From positions 434,001 to 498,000 of the forward strand of contig NZ_CP032229.1 in the NCBI RefSeq assembly GCF_004328625.1: a stretch of 64,000 nt of DNA, written 5' to 3'. Below the pieces are notes generated by a model that was given only the letters and a program-made list of their open reading frames with translations, did not search any database and was not told the DNA's origin. Position 1 is the first letter of the stretch; the number at the start of each line of letters is the position of its first letter. The position numbers were made by a program, and so were the translations under genes. The DNA comes from Streptomyces seoulensis (GTDB lineage: Bacteria > Actinomycetota > Actinomycetes > Streptomycetales > Streptomycetaceae). Shown here piece by piece: positions 1 through 9,302 of this stretch.

Positions 1-456
1 CGGCTCGGCGGGTTCGACCTCAACTCCCGGTTCTACGCGGACGACGATTTGATGGCAGGCGCCGCCGACCCCTTCCAGCTCTTCCGCATCATGTACGAGG
101 TGGTGCGCGGGGGCGGGCTCACCCCGGACGTGGCCTTCATGCTCGACCAGTGCCACAACATCGAGCCGAAGATCCCGGCGATCATCCGTTCGGTGATGAA
201 CGTCCAAGAGGCCACCGCGAAAGCACTGTTGGTCGATCCCGAGGCCCTGGCCCACGCCCAGCGCACCGGTGACGTGCTCGCGGCCAACGGGGTCCTGATG
301 GACGCGTTCAACACGGACGTACGGCCGCTGCTCGCCGAGGTGCGCGAGGAGGCGGGACTCGACCCCGATCCGATGGCCGCCTACCGGCGTTCGGGCTGGG
401 CGGAACGGATCGTGTCGGAACGGATCGGCGGCGAGCAGGCGGGGTGGGGCGCGTGA
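1..456 (+). CDS. rhaI: L-rhamnose isomerase, C-terminal part (cut by window edge)
   Basis: Only the last 151 residues are inside the window; the frame is open from base 1 to the TGA at 454-456. L-rhamnose isomerase converts L-rhamnose to L-rhamnulose in the cytoplasm, the first step of rhamnose use. The visible part has the sugar-isomerase TIM-barrel stretch FDLNSRFYADDD, the metal-site region MLDQCHNIEPK, and the VQEATAKALLVD helix typical of the actinobacterial and Rhizobium-type isomerase (RhaI, not E. coli RhaA). The next gene starts with a GTG that overlaps this stop codon by 4 bases, so rhaI, rhaD and rhaB form one operon. The identity comes from family recall plus the pathway context and is quite secure; the N-terminal half cannot be judged. 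Confidence 0.9.
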   Translation, partial: RLGGFDLNSRFYADDDLMAGAADPFQLFRIMYEVVRGGGLTPDVAFMLDQCHNIEPKIPAIIRSVMNVQEATAKALLVDPEALAHAQRTGDVLAANGVLMDAFNTDVRPLLAEVREEAGLDPDPMAAYRRSGWAERIVSERIGGEQAGWGA

Positions 457-2489
457 CACGGCAGGCCGACGCGGTGGACGAACTCCTGGCACGGGCGCAC
501 CGGTTGGGCGCCGACCCACGCAACACCAACTACGCGGGCGGCAACGCCTCCGCGAAGGGCACGGCCGTCGATCCGGTGACCGGTGACGACGTCGGGCTGC
601 TGTGGGTCAAGGGCTCGGGCGGCGATCTCGGCACCCTCACGACCGAGGGGCTGGCCGTGCTGCGCCTGGACCGGCTGCGCGCGCTGACCGGTGTCTACGC
701 GGGAGTCGAGGCCGAGGACGACATGGTCGCGGCCTTCGACTACTGCCTGCACGGCAAGGGCGGTGCCGCGCCGTCCATCGACACCGCCATGCACGCCCTG
801 GTGGACGCGGCCCATGTGGACCATCTGCACCCGGACTCCGGTATCGCGCTCGCCTGCGCGGCGGACGGTGAGAAGCTGACCGCCGAGTGCTTCGGCGAGC
901 AGGTGGTGTGGGTGCCGTGGCGGCGGCCCGGTTTTCAGCTCGGGCTCGACATCGCCCGCGTCAAGGAGGCCAACCCGCGCGCGATCGGGGTGATCCTGGG
1001 CGGGCACGGCATCACCGCCTGGGGTGACACCTCCGCCGAGTGCGAGCGCAACAGCCTGCACATCATCCGCACCGCCGAAGCCTTCCTGGCCGCGCGCGGG
1101 AAGGCGGAGCCCTTCGGCCATCTCGTCTCCGAGTACACACCGTTGGCACCGGAAACACGTCGGGAGCGGGCGGCCGCCCTGGCCCCCACGATCCGCGCGC
1201 TCGCCTCCCAGGACCGGCCGCAGGTCGGCCACTTCGACGACTCCGCCGAGATCCTGGAGTTCCTGTCGCGCGCCGAGCACCCGAGGCTGGCCGCGCTCGG
1301 CACCTCCTGCCCGGACCACTTCCTGCGCACGAAGATCCGCCCCCTCGTCCTGGATCTGCCTCCGACCGCCCCGCTGGACGAAGTGCGCTCGCGGCTGCGG
1401 GAGTTGCACACCGCTTACCGCGAGGAGTACGCGGCCTACTACGCCCGGCACGCGGGTCCCGGCTCCCCCGCGATGCGCGGCGCGGACCCCGCGATCGTGC
1501 TGATTCCGGGCGTCGGCATGTTCTCCTTCGGCCGGGACAAGCAGACGGCGCGGGTCGCCGGCGCGTTCTACCGCAACGCCGTCAACGTGATGCGCGCGGC
1601 CGAGGCGGTGTCGTCGTACGCGCCCATCGAGGAGCGGGAGAAGTTCGGGATCGAGTACTGGGATCTGGAGGAGGCCAAGCTGCGCCGGATACCAGGACCG
1701 CGCCCGCTGGCTACCCGGATCGCGCTGGTGACGGGTGCCGGTTCCGGTATCGGCCGGGCGATCGCGCACCGGCTGGCCGCCGAGGGTGCCTGTGTGGTGG
1801 TGGCCGACGTCAAGGGCGCGGAGGCGGTGGCCGAGGAGCTGGGCGGGGCCGACCGGGCCGTCGCGGTCACCGTGGACGTGACGAGCGAGGAGCAGATCGC
1901 CGCCGCGTTCCGCCGGGCGGTGCTGGCCTTCGGCGGGGTGGACCTGGTCGTCAACTGCGCCGGGCTCTCCGTGTCCAGGCCGCTGCTGGAGACGACGGCA
2001 CGGGACTGGGACCTCCAGCACGCCGTCATGGCCCGCGGCTCCTTCCTGGTGTCCCGCGAGGCGGCACGGGTGATGACGGAGCAGGGGCTCGGCGGCGACA
2101 TCGTCTACATCGCGTCCAAGAACGCGGTGTTCGCGGGTCCGGACAACATCGCCTACTCGGCGGCCAAGGCCGACCAGGCCCATCAGGTGCGCCTCCTGGC
2201 GGCGGAGCTGGGCAAACACGGCATCCGGGTGAACGGCGTCAACCCGGACGGTGTGGTGCGCGGCTCCGGCATCTTCGCGGGCGGCTGGGGTGCCCGGCGC
2301 GCGGCGACGTACGGCATCCCGGAGGACGAGCTGGGCGCCTTCTACGCCCGCCGCACCCTGCTGGGCCGCGAGGTCCTGCCCGAGCACGTGGCCGCCGCGG
2401 TGTTCGCGCTGACCGGCGGGGACCTGACCCGCACGACGGGTACCCACATCCCGGTGGACGCGGGTGTGGCGGCCGCGTTCCTGCGGTGA
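453..2489 (+). CDS. rhaD: Bifunctional rhamnulose-1-phosphate aldolase / lactaldehyde dehydrogenase
   Basis: This 678-residue fusion enzyme does two steps of L-rhamnose breakdown: aldol cleavage of rhamnulose-1-phosphate to DHAP and L-lactaldehyde, then NAD-dependent oxidation of the lactaldehyde. The N-terminal class II aldolase half (residues about 1-400) shows GNASAKG, the metal-binding HLHPDSG and LGGHGITAWGD. The C-terminal short-chain dehydrogenase half (about 420-678) shows the Rossmann TGAGSGIG, NCAG and the catalytic YSAAK. The length fits the known family (about 680-700). I chose the GTG at 453, which overlaps the rhaI stop as GTGA, over the in-frame GTG at 444, because the downstream junction with rhaB uses the same 4-base coupling. 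There is no frame damage. The function is well supported by domain order and neighbours. Confidence 0.93.
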   Translation: MTRQADAVDELLARAHRLGADPRNTNYAGGNASAKGTAVDPVTGDDVGLLWVKGSGGDLGTLTTEGLAVLRLDRLRALTGVYAGVEAEDDMVAAFDYCLHGKGGAAPSIDTAMHALVDAAHVDHLHPDSGIALACAADGEKLTAECFGEQVVWVPWRRPGFQLGLDIARVKEANPRAIGVILGGHGITAWGDTSAECERNSLHIIRTAEAFLAARGKAEPFGHLVSEYTPLAPETRRERAAALAPTIRALASQDRPQVGHFDDSAEILEFLSRAEHPRLAALGTSCPDHFLRTKIRPLVLDLPPTAPLDEVRSRLRELHTAYREEYAAYYARHAGPGSPAMRGADPAIVLIPGVGMFSFGRDKQTARVAGAFYRNAVNVMRAAEAVSSYAPIEEREKFGIEYWDLEEAKLRRIPGPRPLATRIALVTGAGSGIGRAIAHRLAAEGACVVVADVKGAEAVAEELGGADRAVAVTVDVTSEEQIAAAFRRAVLAFGGVDLVVNCAGLSVSRPLLETTARDWDLQHAVMARGSFLVSREAARVMTEQGLGGDIVYIASKNAVFAGPDNIAYSAAKADQAHQVRLLAAELGKHGIRVNGVNPDGVVRGSGIFAGGWGARRAATYGIPEDELGAFYARRTLLGREVLPEHVAAAVFALTGGDLTRTTGTHIPVDAGVAAAFLR

Positions 2490-3976
2490 CCGCCGCACAC
2501 GCGTACGCGGCGGTCGACCTCGGTGCCTCCAGCGGCCGGGTCATGGTCGGCCGGGTCGGCCCGGACACCCTCCGCCTCACGGAGGCCCACCGCTTCCCGA
2601 ACCGCCCGGTGCGCCTGCCGTCCGGGCTGCACTGGGACGTGCTCGGGCTGTACGCCGGTGTCCTCGACGGCCTGCGCGCGGCGGGACGTCTGGCCCGGCT
2701 CGACTCGGTCGGCATCGACTCCTGGGCCGTGGACCACGGCCTGCTGGACGCCGACGGCGCCCTCCTCGCCAACCCCGTGCACTATCGGGACACCCGCACC
2801 GAGGGCGTCCCCGAGCGGGTGTGGGAGAGGCTCCCGCCGCCGGAGCTGTACGCCCGCACGGGGCTCCAGCACGCCCCGTTCAACACGCTCTACCAGCTCG
2901 TCGCGGCCCGGCACAGCGCACAACTCCGTGCCGCGAAGCAGGTGTTGCTGATCCCGGACCTGTTCACGTACTGGCTGACCGGGACACGCGGCACCGAGCT
3001 GACCAACGCCTCCACGACCCAGTTGATCGACCCCCGTACCCGGAGCTGGTCGCGGGAGGTGGCGGACCGGACCGGTGTCGACCTCGGTCTCTTCGCGCCG
3101 CTGCGGCTGCCGGGCACCCCGGCCGGGTCGCTGCTGCCCGCCGTGCTGGAGGAGACGGCGCTGACCGGTCCGGTGCCCGTGACCACGGTCGCCTCGCACG
3201 ACACGGCGTCCGCCGTCGTCGCGGTCCCGGCCGCCGCCGGGGAACGCTTCGCGTACATCTGCACCGGCACCTGGTCGCTGGCGGGGCTGGAACTCGACTC
3301 CCCCGTGCTGACCGAGGCGAGCAGGCGGGCCAACTTCACCAATGAACTCGGCCTCGACTCCACGGTCCGCTATCTGCGCAACATCATGGGCCTGTGGCTC
3401 CTCCAGGAGTGCCTGCGCGCCTGGGGTGAGCCGGACGCGGGTCCGCTCCTGGGCGCGGCGGCGGCAGCGGAGCCGCTCCGGTCGGTCGTGGACGCGGGCG
3501 ACCCGGCGTTCCTGGCCCCCGGCCGGATGCCGGACCGTATCGCCGCCGCCTGCCGGGCCACCGGACAGCCGGTGCCCGAGGGCCGGGCGGCGATTGTCCG
3601 CTGCGTCCTGGACTCCCTCGCCCTGGCCCACCACCGGGCCGTCGAGGACGCCCAGCGGCTGTCCGGACGTTCGGTGGACGTCGTACGGATCGTCGGCGGG
3701 GGCGCGCGCAACGCGCTGCTCTGCCGGCTCACCGCCGACGCCTGCGGGCTCCCCGTCGTCGCGGGCCCGGCCGAGGCGTCGGCCCTGGGCAACGTGCTCG
3801 TCCAGGCCCGCGCGCACGGCGGCACCGGGGAGTCTCTGGCCGGGCTGCGCGCCCGGGTGGCCCGCACCCAGCCGCTGAGCCGGTACGAGCCCGGGGGCAC
3901 CACGCGTGCCTGGCGGGCGGCCGGTCAGCGGCTGGGCCTCGGTCAGACTCCGGTGGCGGTCACGGCCGAGGAGTAG
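2486..3976 (+). CDS. rhaB: Rhamnulokinase (FGGY family)
   Basis: A 496-residue FGGY carbohydrate kinase that phosphorylates L-rhamnulose to rhamnulose-1-phosphate with ATP, feeding RhaD. The N-terminal ATPase phosphate motif is DLGASSGRV; the sugar-site region has [11 protein letters not shown], and the C-terminal adenosine motif is [13 protein letters not shown]. The start is the GTG at 2486, overlapping the rhaD stop (2487-2489) as GTGA, so translation is probably coupled. The 3' end runs 34 bases into the convergent amidase gene. All three catabolic enzymes are therefore in one transcript (isomerase, aldolase-dehydrogenase, kinase); the transporter and regulator would lie left of the window. 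Confidence 0.92.
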   Translation: MTAAHAYAAVDLGASSGRVMVGRVGPDTLRLTEAHRFPNRPVRLPSGLHWDVLGLYAGVLDGLRAAGRLARLDSVGIDSWAVDHGLLDADGALLANPVHYRDTRTEGVPERVWERLPPPELYARTGLQHAPFNTLYQLVAARHSAQLRAAKQVLLIPDLFTYWLTGTRGTELTNASTTQLIDPRTRSWSREVADRTGVDLGLFAPLRLPGTPAGSLLPAVLEETALTGPVPVTTVASHDTASAVVAVPAAAGERFAYICTGTWSLAGLELDSPVLTEASRRANFTNELGLDSTVRYLRNIMGLWLLQECLRAWGEPDAGPLLGAAAAAEPLRSVVDAGDPAFLAPGRMPDRIAAACRATGQPVPEGRAAIVRCVLDSLALAHHRAVEDAQRLSGRSVDVVRIVGGGARNALLCRLTADACGLPVVAGPAEASALGNVLVQARAHGGTGESLAGLRARVARTQPLSRYEPGGTTRAWRAAGQRLGLGQTPVAVTAEE

Positions 3977-5859
3977 ACCAGCACGACCCGGTGGTTGTAC
4001 TGGATCGTGTACATCTTCTTGGCGCCGGTGACGACCTTCCCGGAGGAGAAGTAGTCGTCGGTGTTGACCGGCGGCCGGGTGGCGACGTACGCCTGGCCGG
4101 GGGGGACGGTGTAGTAGCTGAGCGCCGCCTGGGTGGAGGGGGACAGCCCGGCCGGATACTCGGACGGGTCCGGGTAGCTGGAGCCGTAGACCGCGACCGG
4201 GGTGGTGCCGGCGGCGGATACCAGGATGACGTCGTGGGCGGGCGTGGTGTTGGCGCCGGCCGGGTTGTAGAACCAGACCTTGGTGCCGCTGTACCAGATC
4301 GCCGTCCAGTCGCCGTCGGTGCCGGCCACCACGAACTGCTGGCCCGCCTGCGCGGTGGAGCCCCAGTCGCTGATCCGGTCGGTGCCCGCGGCGCCCTTGT
4401 GGATGGCCTGGTCACCGAAGAGCGGGGCGGTGGCGTCGGGCGCGGTGCGCAGGTAGACGAAGTTCGCGGCCTGCTGCTCACGGACGCAGGAGGGGGTGGC
4501 GCCGGTGGGGTCGTCGCCGGGGCAGATCTGCACGGTCTGCTGGTTGCCGGCGAAGCCGGGGGCGATCGTCACGGCCGAGCCGACCGGGCCGACGCCGTGC
4601 TCCCCGGTCACCGGGGCGCCGAGCAGGCTCATGAAGTGCTCCCAGTCCCAGGCGGTCCCCGGGTCCCAGTGCATGCCGGAGATCAGGCTGGAGCTGGGGC
4701 CCGCCACATCGTCGTGGCCGATGACGTGCTGACGGTCCAGGGGTATGCCGAAGCGGTCGGCGAGGTAGCGCACCAGGGACGCCGTGTCCTGGTACTGCGC
4801 CTCGGTGTACCAGGTTGCGCCGTGCGCGGCGTAGCCCTCGTGCTCGATGCCGATGGAGTGCAGGTTCGTCGAGTAGTTGCCCGCGTGGTAGGCGACGTCC
4901 TTGGTCGGCACCATCTGGGTCACCGCGCCGTCCGAGGACCGCATCACATAGTGCGCGGAGCTGCCGCCCGGGTTCTGGAACGTCGAGATGGCGGACTGGT
5001 ACGACGACTCGGTGTCGTGGATGACGATCGTGTCGATCCGGATGCCGTTGGCGGGCCGGTTGGAGACCTGGCCGTTGGACGCGGCCGCCGGGACGAACGT
5101 GCAGCTGACGTCGGACGGGCACTCGGTGGCGGCCGTGGCGTTACCGGCCGACTGCCCCTTGACCGGGCGGACGTCGCTGTCGGCGGCCACCGACACGCGC
5201 TGCCCGTCGGAGGTGGTGCGGGCGGCGCCGGTGCGGAGCGTGGTGAAGACGCGGTCGGCGAAGGAGGCGGCGGTCCGCTTCTGCGGGGAGCCGCTGTAGC
5301 GGGCGACCGCGCCGTACCACCGGCCGGGGTCCGCCGACAGGCCGCCTCGCACCGACTTCTGGTAGGAGGCGAGCAGCGCCGCGCCGCCCGCGATGTTGGC
5401 GGCGGGGTCCGTACGCAGCTCGGCCGGGGTGAGCCCGGTGAGCTTCGCGGCGGCGCGCAGGGTGTGCAGCGCGGGGTCCTTCGCCAGGTCGGCGAGGTCG
5501 GACCGGCCGACGGCTCCGGCCGGGCCGGAGGCCAGCATCGCGGGGGTGACGTCGGTGAGGTGCATCGGGCCGTAGCCGCCGCTGGTGCTCACCCGGCCGC
5601 CGTGCGCGTCCCACGCCGACTCCTGGTACGAGACGGCGAGCAACACCTGTGCGGGGACGTGGTACTTGGCGGCCGCCACCGCGAAGGCGTGCTGGCGCGC
5701 GCCGGGCCCGGACGGCGCGGGCGCGGCGGCCTGCGCGGTGGCGGGCACCAGCCCGGTCAGGGCTCCCGCCGTGAGCGCGCCCGCGGCGGCCAGACCGAGC
5801 AGCCGATGCCGTACGGCCGGCTTGTGGGCCGCGTTCTCCGTGGTTCTTCCACTCTTCAT
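3943..5859 (-). CDS. Secreted N-acetylmuramoyl-L-alanine amidase (PGRP/Ami_2 type) with N-terminal lysozyme-like domain
   Basis: A 638-residue exported cell-wall hydrolase that should cleave the amide between MurNAc and L-Ala. It has a signal peptide (basic start, then [19 protein letters not shown] ending AQA). Residues about 45-200 look like a goose-lysozyme/transglycosylase-like domain ([17 protein letters not shown]), and a zinc amidase domain lies near 270-400 with [14 protein letters not shown] and [12 protein letters not shown]-terminal SH3-like stretch (about 470-560, [11 protein letters not shown]) may bind the wall. I start at the ATG at 5859, which gives a normal-length signal peptide and has GGAG 11 bases upstream. 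An in-frame ATG at 5910, with AAGGG 10 bases upstream, is possible. The gene ends inside rhaB on the other strand. The amidase call is strong; the lysozyme-like call is moderate. Confidence 0.85.
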   Translation of the reverse strand: MKSGRTTENAAHKPAVRHRLLGLAAAGALTAGALTGLVPATAQAAAPAPSGPGARQHAFAVAAAKYHVPAQVLLAVSYQESAWDAHGGRVSTSGGYGPMHLTDVTPAMLASGPAGAVGRSDLADLAKDPALHTLRAAAKLTGLTPAELRTDPAANIAGGAALLASYQKSVRGGLSADPGRWYGAVARYSGSPQKRTAASFADRVFTTLRTGAARTTSDGQRVSVAADSDVRPVKGQSAGNATAATECPSDVSCTFVPAAASNGQVSNRPANGIRIDTIVIHDTESSYQSAISTFQNPGGSSAHYVMRSSDGAVTQMVPTKDVAYHAGNYSTNLHSIGIEHEGYAAHGATWYTEAQYQDTASLVRYLADRFGIPLDRQHVIGHDDVAGPSSSLISGMHWDPGTAWDWEHFMSLLGAPVTGEHGVGPVGSAVTIAPGFAGNQQTVQICPGDDPTGATPSCVREQQAANFVYLRTAPDATAPLFGDQAIHKGAAGTDRISDWGSTAQAGQQFVVAGTDGDWTAIWYSGTKVWFYNPAGANTTPAHDVILVSAAGTTPVAVYGSSYPDPSEYPAGLSPSTQAALSYYTVPPGQAYVATRPPVNTDDYFSSGKVVTGAKKMYTIQYNHRVVLVYSSAVTATGV

Positions 5860-5987
5860 TTGTTTCCGCACTCCATGGCTACCAGGAAAGGATAAAAAGG
5901 CATTCGTCATCGCATTGCCGCCCTTCATTCCGAGCGTCAATTCCCTTGCACATCAGTGGCGTTCGAACCGTATGGCCGTTGCACTCA

Positions 5988-5997
5988 GTTGCGCAAC
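5988..5997. promoter_or_regulatory. Perfect 10-bp palindrome in the amidase/UvrA2 divergent region
   Basis: GTTGCGCAAC is self-complementary. It lies 129 bases upstream of the amidase start and 82 upstream of the UvrA-like start, with another GTTGC half-copy 10 bases to the left (5978-5982). It could be an operator for either divergent gene, but no regulator gene adjoins it, so this is only a candidate. Confidence 0.35.
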
Positions 5998-6078
5998 CAA
6001 CCCCCGGAGGGCATACCTGCCTCACCCGATCACCAGGCGCTCGCGGCACGGACCGGCCGGTCGGGCTAGGTTTTTCCC

Positions 6079-8694
6079 ATGGCTCCACCCCCACCACAGA
6101 CGCCCGCGTCCTCGCCCGCCGCCCCGCCGGACACCGGCCAGGACGGGCTGATCAGGGTGCGTGGTGCCGACGAACACAATCTGCGGCATGTCGATGTGGA
6201 CGTACCCCGTGACCAGGTCGTGGCGTTCACCGGAGTGTCGGGGTCCGGCAAATCGTCGCTCGCGTTCGCCACCATCTACGCCGAGGCCCAGCAGCGGTAC
6301 CTGGAATCCGTCGCGCCGTACGCCAGGCGGCTGATCGACCAGGGCGCGGCCCCCCGGGTCGGCTCGATCACCGGTCTGCCGCCGGCCGTGGCGCTGCGCC
6401 AGCAGCACAGCGGGGGCAGCACCCGCTCGACGGTGGGCACCGTCAGCCGGGTCTCCAACGTGCTGCGCATGCTGTACTCGCGCGCCGGCACCTACCCGGC
6501 GGGGCGGACCCCGGAGGACCTCGCCGGAACGTTCCCGCGCGACGCCGCGCCGCTGGACTCGGACAGCTTCTCGCCGAACACCGCGGTGGGCGCCTGCCCG
6601 ACCTGCTCCGGTCTGGGGCGGCTGCACAGCGTCGACGAGAGCAAGCTCGTGGGCGACGACTCCCTGAGCATCCGCGAGGGCGCCATCGCGGCCTGGCCGG
6701 GGGCCTGGCAGGGCAAGAACTACCGGGACATCCTCGCCGAGCTGGGCATCGACATCGACGTCCCCTTCCGCGAACTGCCCGCCGCCCGGCGCGAGTGGCT
6801 GCTGACCACCGACGAGCAGCCGACGGTCACCGTGCACCCGGTCCGGGACGCGCACCGGGTGCAGCGCTCGTACCAGGGCACATACATGAGCCCCCGCAGG
6901 TGGGTGATGCACACATTCGCCACCTCCAAGGCGGCGCATCTGCGGGCCAAGGCCGCCTCGTTCATGGCCGAGGAGATCTGTCCGACCTGCCACGGCAAGC
7001 GGCTGAACCCGGAGGCGCTGGCGGTGACCATCGCCGGGCAGGACATCTCGGTCGCCACCTCGATGCCGCTGAGCCAGCTGGCGGCCTTCCTGGAGTCGGC
7101 CCGCGACCACCCCGACACCCTGGCCCTGCCGGCCGAGCGCAGGCAGGCGGCGCACGCCCTGATCGGCGGCCTGCGGGACCAGCTCCGTACGCTGACCGAC
7201 CTGGGCCTCGGCTACCTCGCCACCGGGCGCGCGACCTCCACCCTGTCCAGCGGCGAGCTGCAACGGCTGCACATGGCCACCCAGCTCCGCAGCGGCCTGT
7301 TCGGCGTCCTGTACGTGCTGGACGAGCCCTCGGCCGGGCTGCACGCGGCCGACACGGAACTGCTGCTCACCGCGCTGCGCAGGCTCCGGGGCGCCGGGAA
7401 CAGCGTCTTCGTGGTGGAGCACAACGCGCAGGTGCTCGCCTCGGCCGACTGGATCGTGGACATGGGTCCGGGCGCCGGGCGGCACGGCGGCGAGGTCCTC
7501 TACAACGGGCCCACCGAGGGGCTGGGCGGGGCACCGGAGTCGGTGACCGCCCGGTACCTCCCGCTGGACGCGCCCACCGTGCCGGGCCCCGAGGAGCCGC
7601 GCCGGCCGGAGGGATGGCTGCGCCTGGAGGGGGTCACCGGCCACAATCTCCGTGACCTGGACGCGAGTTTCCCGCTCGGCACGCTCACCGCGGTCACCGG
7701 CGTCTCCGGGTCGGGCAAGTCGACCCTGGTCCGGCGCGCCCTCGCGGAGACGGTCCGCGACCATCTGCACGCCGACGAGACCGCCGAGGACATCGCCCGC
7801 AACCCCGTCCCGGTGGAGACCGCCGACGAGGAGGAGGCCGGGGTGCCGGCGTGGGACCTGGCGGAGGACCGGGTAACAGTAGCTTCCAGTACGGGACTTG
7901 AGCACATCAACCGTCTGGTGGTGGTGGACCAGAAGCCCATCGGACGCACCCCGCGCTCGAACCTCGCCACCTACACCGGCCTCTTCGACAGCGTCCGCAA
8001 ACTGTTCGCCGCCCAGCCGACCGCGCGCGAACTCGGGTACACGGCAAGCCGGTTCTCGTTCAACGTGACCCAGGGCCGCTGCCCGCACTGCCTGGGCGAC
8101 GGAGTCGTCAGCATCGAACTCCTCTTCCTGCCCACGGAGACCTCCCCCTGCCCGGTCTGCGAGGGCGCCCGCTACAACCCCGGCACGCTGATGGTGCGTT
8201 ACCGCGACAGCACCATCGCCGACGTGCTGGCGATGAGCGTGGAGGAGGCGCACGAGTTCCTCGCCGACGTACAGCCCGCCGCCCGTATCCTCAAGCTGCT
8301 CTCCGACATCGGGCTCGGTTATCTGACGCTGGGTCAGAGTGCCACCACCCTGTCCGGCGGCGAGGCCCAGCGCATCAAGCTGGTGAGCGAGTTGCACCGG
8401 GCACCGCGCGGCCACAGCCTCTACCTGCTGGACGAGCCGACCACCGGACTGCACCCGGCCGACGTGGACCTGCTGATCGGGCAGTTGCAGCGCCTGGTGG
8501 ACGCCGGGAACACGGTCGTCGTGGTGGAGCACGACCTGCGCACGGTCGCCGCCGCCGACTGGGTCATGGACCTCGGTCCGGGTGCCGGGGACGACGGGGG
8601 CCGCATCGTCGCCGAGGGTCGCCCGGAGGACGTGGCCCGAGCCGGCGGCACCCCGACGGCCGACCATCTGGCGCGCCGCCTGTCAGCCCGCTGA
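6079..8694 (+). CDS. UvrA2-like ABC-type excision-repair ATPase (short class)
   Basis: An 871-residue twin-ATPase protein of the UvrA family. The first nucleotide domain has GVSGSGKSS near residue 55 and a signature degenerated to LSSGE, followed by VLDEPSAGLH. The second has GVSGSGKST near 540, LSGGEAQR and LLDEPTTGLHPAD. Zinc-ligand pairs CPTC, CPTC, CPHC and CPVC are visible. Housekeeping UvrA is about 950-1010 residues; members near 840-870 are UvrA2/DrrC-type, which lack the UvrB-binding module and are linked to DNA-damaging drug tolerance (family knowledge). The N-terminal 25 residues are a Pro/Ala-rich extension. No uvrB or uvrC lies nearby. The ATG at 6079 has no clear ribosome site and lies 11 bases after a TAGGTT box, so the message could be leaderless (inference). 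Confidence 0.85.
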   Translation: MAPPPPQTPASSPAAPPDTGQDGLIRVRGADEHNLRHVDVDVPRDQVVAFTGVSGSGKSSLAFATIYAEAQQRYLESVAPYARRLIDQGAAPRVGSITGLPPAVALRQQHSGGSTRSTVGTVSRVSNVLRMLYSRAGTYPAGRTPEDLAGTFPRDAAPLDSDSFSPNTAVGACPTCSGLGRLHSVDESKLVGDDSLSIREGAIAAWPGAWQGKNYRDILAELGIDIDVPFRELPAARREWLLTTDEQPTVTVHPVRDAHRVQRSYQGTYMSPRRWVMHTFATSKAAHLRAKAASFMAEEICPTCHGKRLNPEALAVTIAGQDISVATSMPLSQLAAFLESARDHPDTLALPAERRQAAHALIGGLRDQLRTLTDLGLGYLATGRATSTLSSGELQRLHMATQLRSGLFGVLYVLDEPSAGLHAADTELLLTALRRLRGAGNSVFVVEHNAQVLASADWIVDMGPGAGRHGGEVLYNGPTEGLGGAPESVTARYLPLDAPTVPGPEEPRRPEGWLRLEGVTGHNLRDLDASFPLGTLTAVTGVSGSGKSTLVRRALAETVRDHLHADETAEDIARNPVPVETADEEEAGVPAWDLAEDRVTVASSTGLEHINRLVVVDQKPIGRTPRSNLATYTGLFDSVRKLFAAQPTARELGYTASRFSFNVTQGRCPHCLGDGVVSIELLFLPTETSPCPVCEGARYNPGTLMVRYRDSTIADVLAMSVEEAHEFLADVQPAARILKLLSDIGLGYLTLGQSATTLSGGEAQRIKLVSELHRAPRGHSLYLLDEPTTGLHPADVDLLIGQLQRLVDAGNTVVVVEHDLRTVAAADWVMDLGPGAGDDGGRIVAEGRPEDVARAGGTPTADHLARRLSAR

Positions 8695-8850
8695 CCTGCG
8701 AGGCTGCCATCTGTCCATATTTGTCGGCATATTCGATGATTGTCGGTAGCATGGATACGGTCGTAGTCGCGCGAGTGCCACAGCGTGCCCGTGGGGCTGC
8801 CAGCCGAGGGGTGCGGGCAGGACGCTCCCCGACACGGAAGGTGAGCGATC

Positions 8851-9087
8851 ATGACGGGCAAGATGGACGCATCAGAGGCCGCGCGCATCATGGCGGACCC
8901 GAATGCCACGCCGGAAGAGCGCTCGGTAGCAGCCAGCGCCCTGTCGGACACCGAACGCGGCCACCACACGAGCAAGCGCGTCGGCTCCGAAGCGGGCCAG
9001 CTCCTGGACGACAAGAACATCTCCGAGGACGACCGGTCCGTGGCCGGCAGCGACCTCGAGCAGGACCGCAGGCGCAAGGGCCACTGA
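8851..9087 (+). CDS. Small acidic hydrophilic protein of unknown function
   Basis: A 78-residue protein with no signal peptide or membrane segment. It is rich in Asp, Glu, Ser and Ala, with a basic end RRRKGH. Two similar stretches (ATPEERSVAASALSD near residue 19-33 and ISEDDRSVAGSDLEQ near 57-71) look like an internal duplication of a helical EERSVA/DDRSVA unit. GAAGGTGAGCGATC precedes the ATG, and a very strong hairpin terminator follows 33 bases after the stop, so it is a single-gene transcript. Small soluble proteins like this are common in Streptomyces and often stress-related, but I cannot assign a function. Confidence 0.75.
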   Translation: MTGKMDASEAARIMADPNATPEERSVAASALSDTERGHHTSKRVGSEAGQLLDDKNISEDDRSVAGSDLEQDRRRKGH

Positions 9088-9120
9088 GCCCCTCCGGCCG
9101 GAACGCGCGCCAGAACGCGT

Positions 9121-9155
9121 GAGATGGACGCCGCCCGTCACGCGGCGTCCATCTC
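9121..9155 (+). terminator. Intrinsic terminator, perfect 14-bp stem
   Basis: The arms at 9121-9134 and 9142-9155 are perfectly complementary around the 7-base loop CCGTCAC, starting 33 bases after the stop of the small acidic protein gene. There is no U tract, as is usual for high-GC actinobacteria. Confidence 0.85.
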
Positions 9156-9302
9156 GTCGTGCGGACCGGGGAGTTGCGCGCCACCCCCACCGGCCGCCGC
9201 CTCCGCGGTGACCGCGAGGCCGGCGAACCAGGTCGCACCAAGATCATAAACGGACCCGGAGTCGGGCGGGAAACCGGCAACTACGCTCCTCCGCAGCCCT
9301 GT

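Noticed and set aside
381..2498. 705-codon open frame on the minus strand across rhaD
   Set aside because: It is antisense to an undisputed two-domain enzyme; its product is a low-complexity Arg/Gly/His mix with no domain, typical of GC-rich mirror frames.
3991..5895. 634-codon plus-strand frame across the amidase
   Set aside because: Repetitive Gly/Val/Arg composition and no ribosome site; the minus strand carries a clear signal peptide and amidase motifs.
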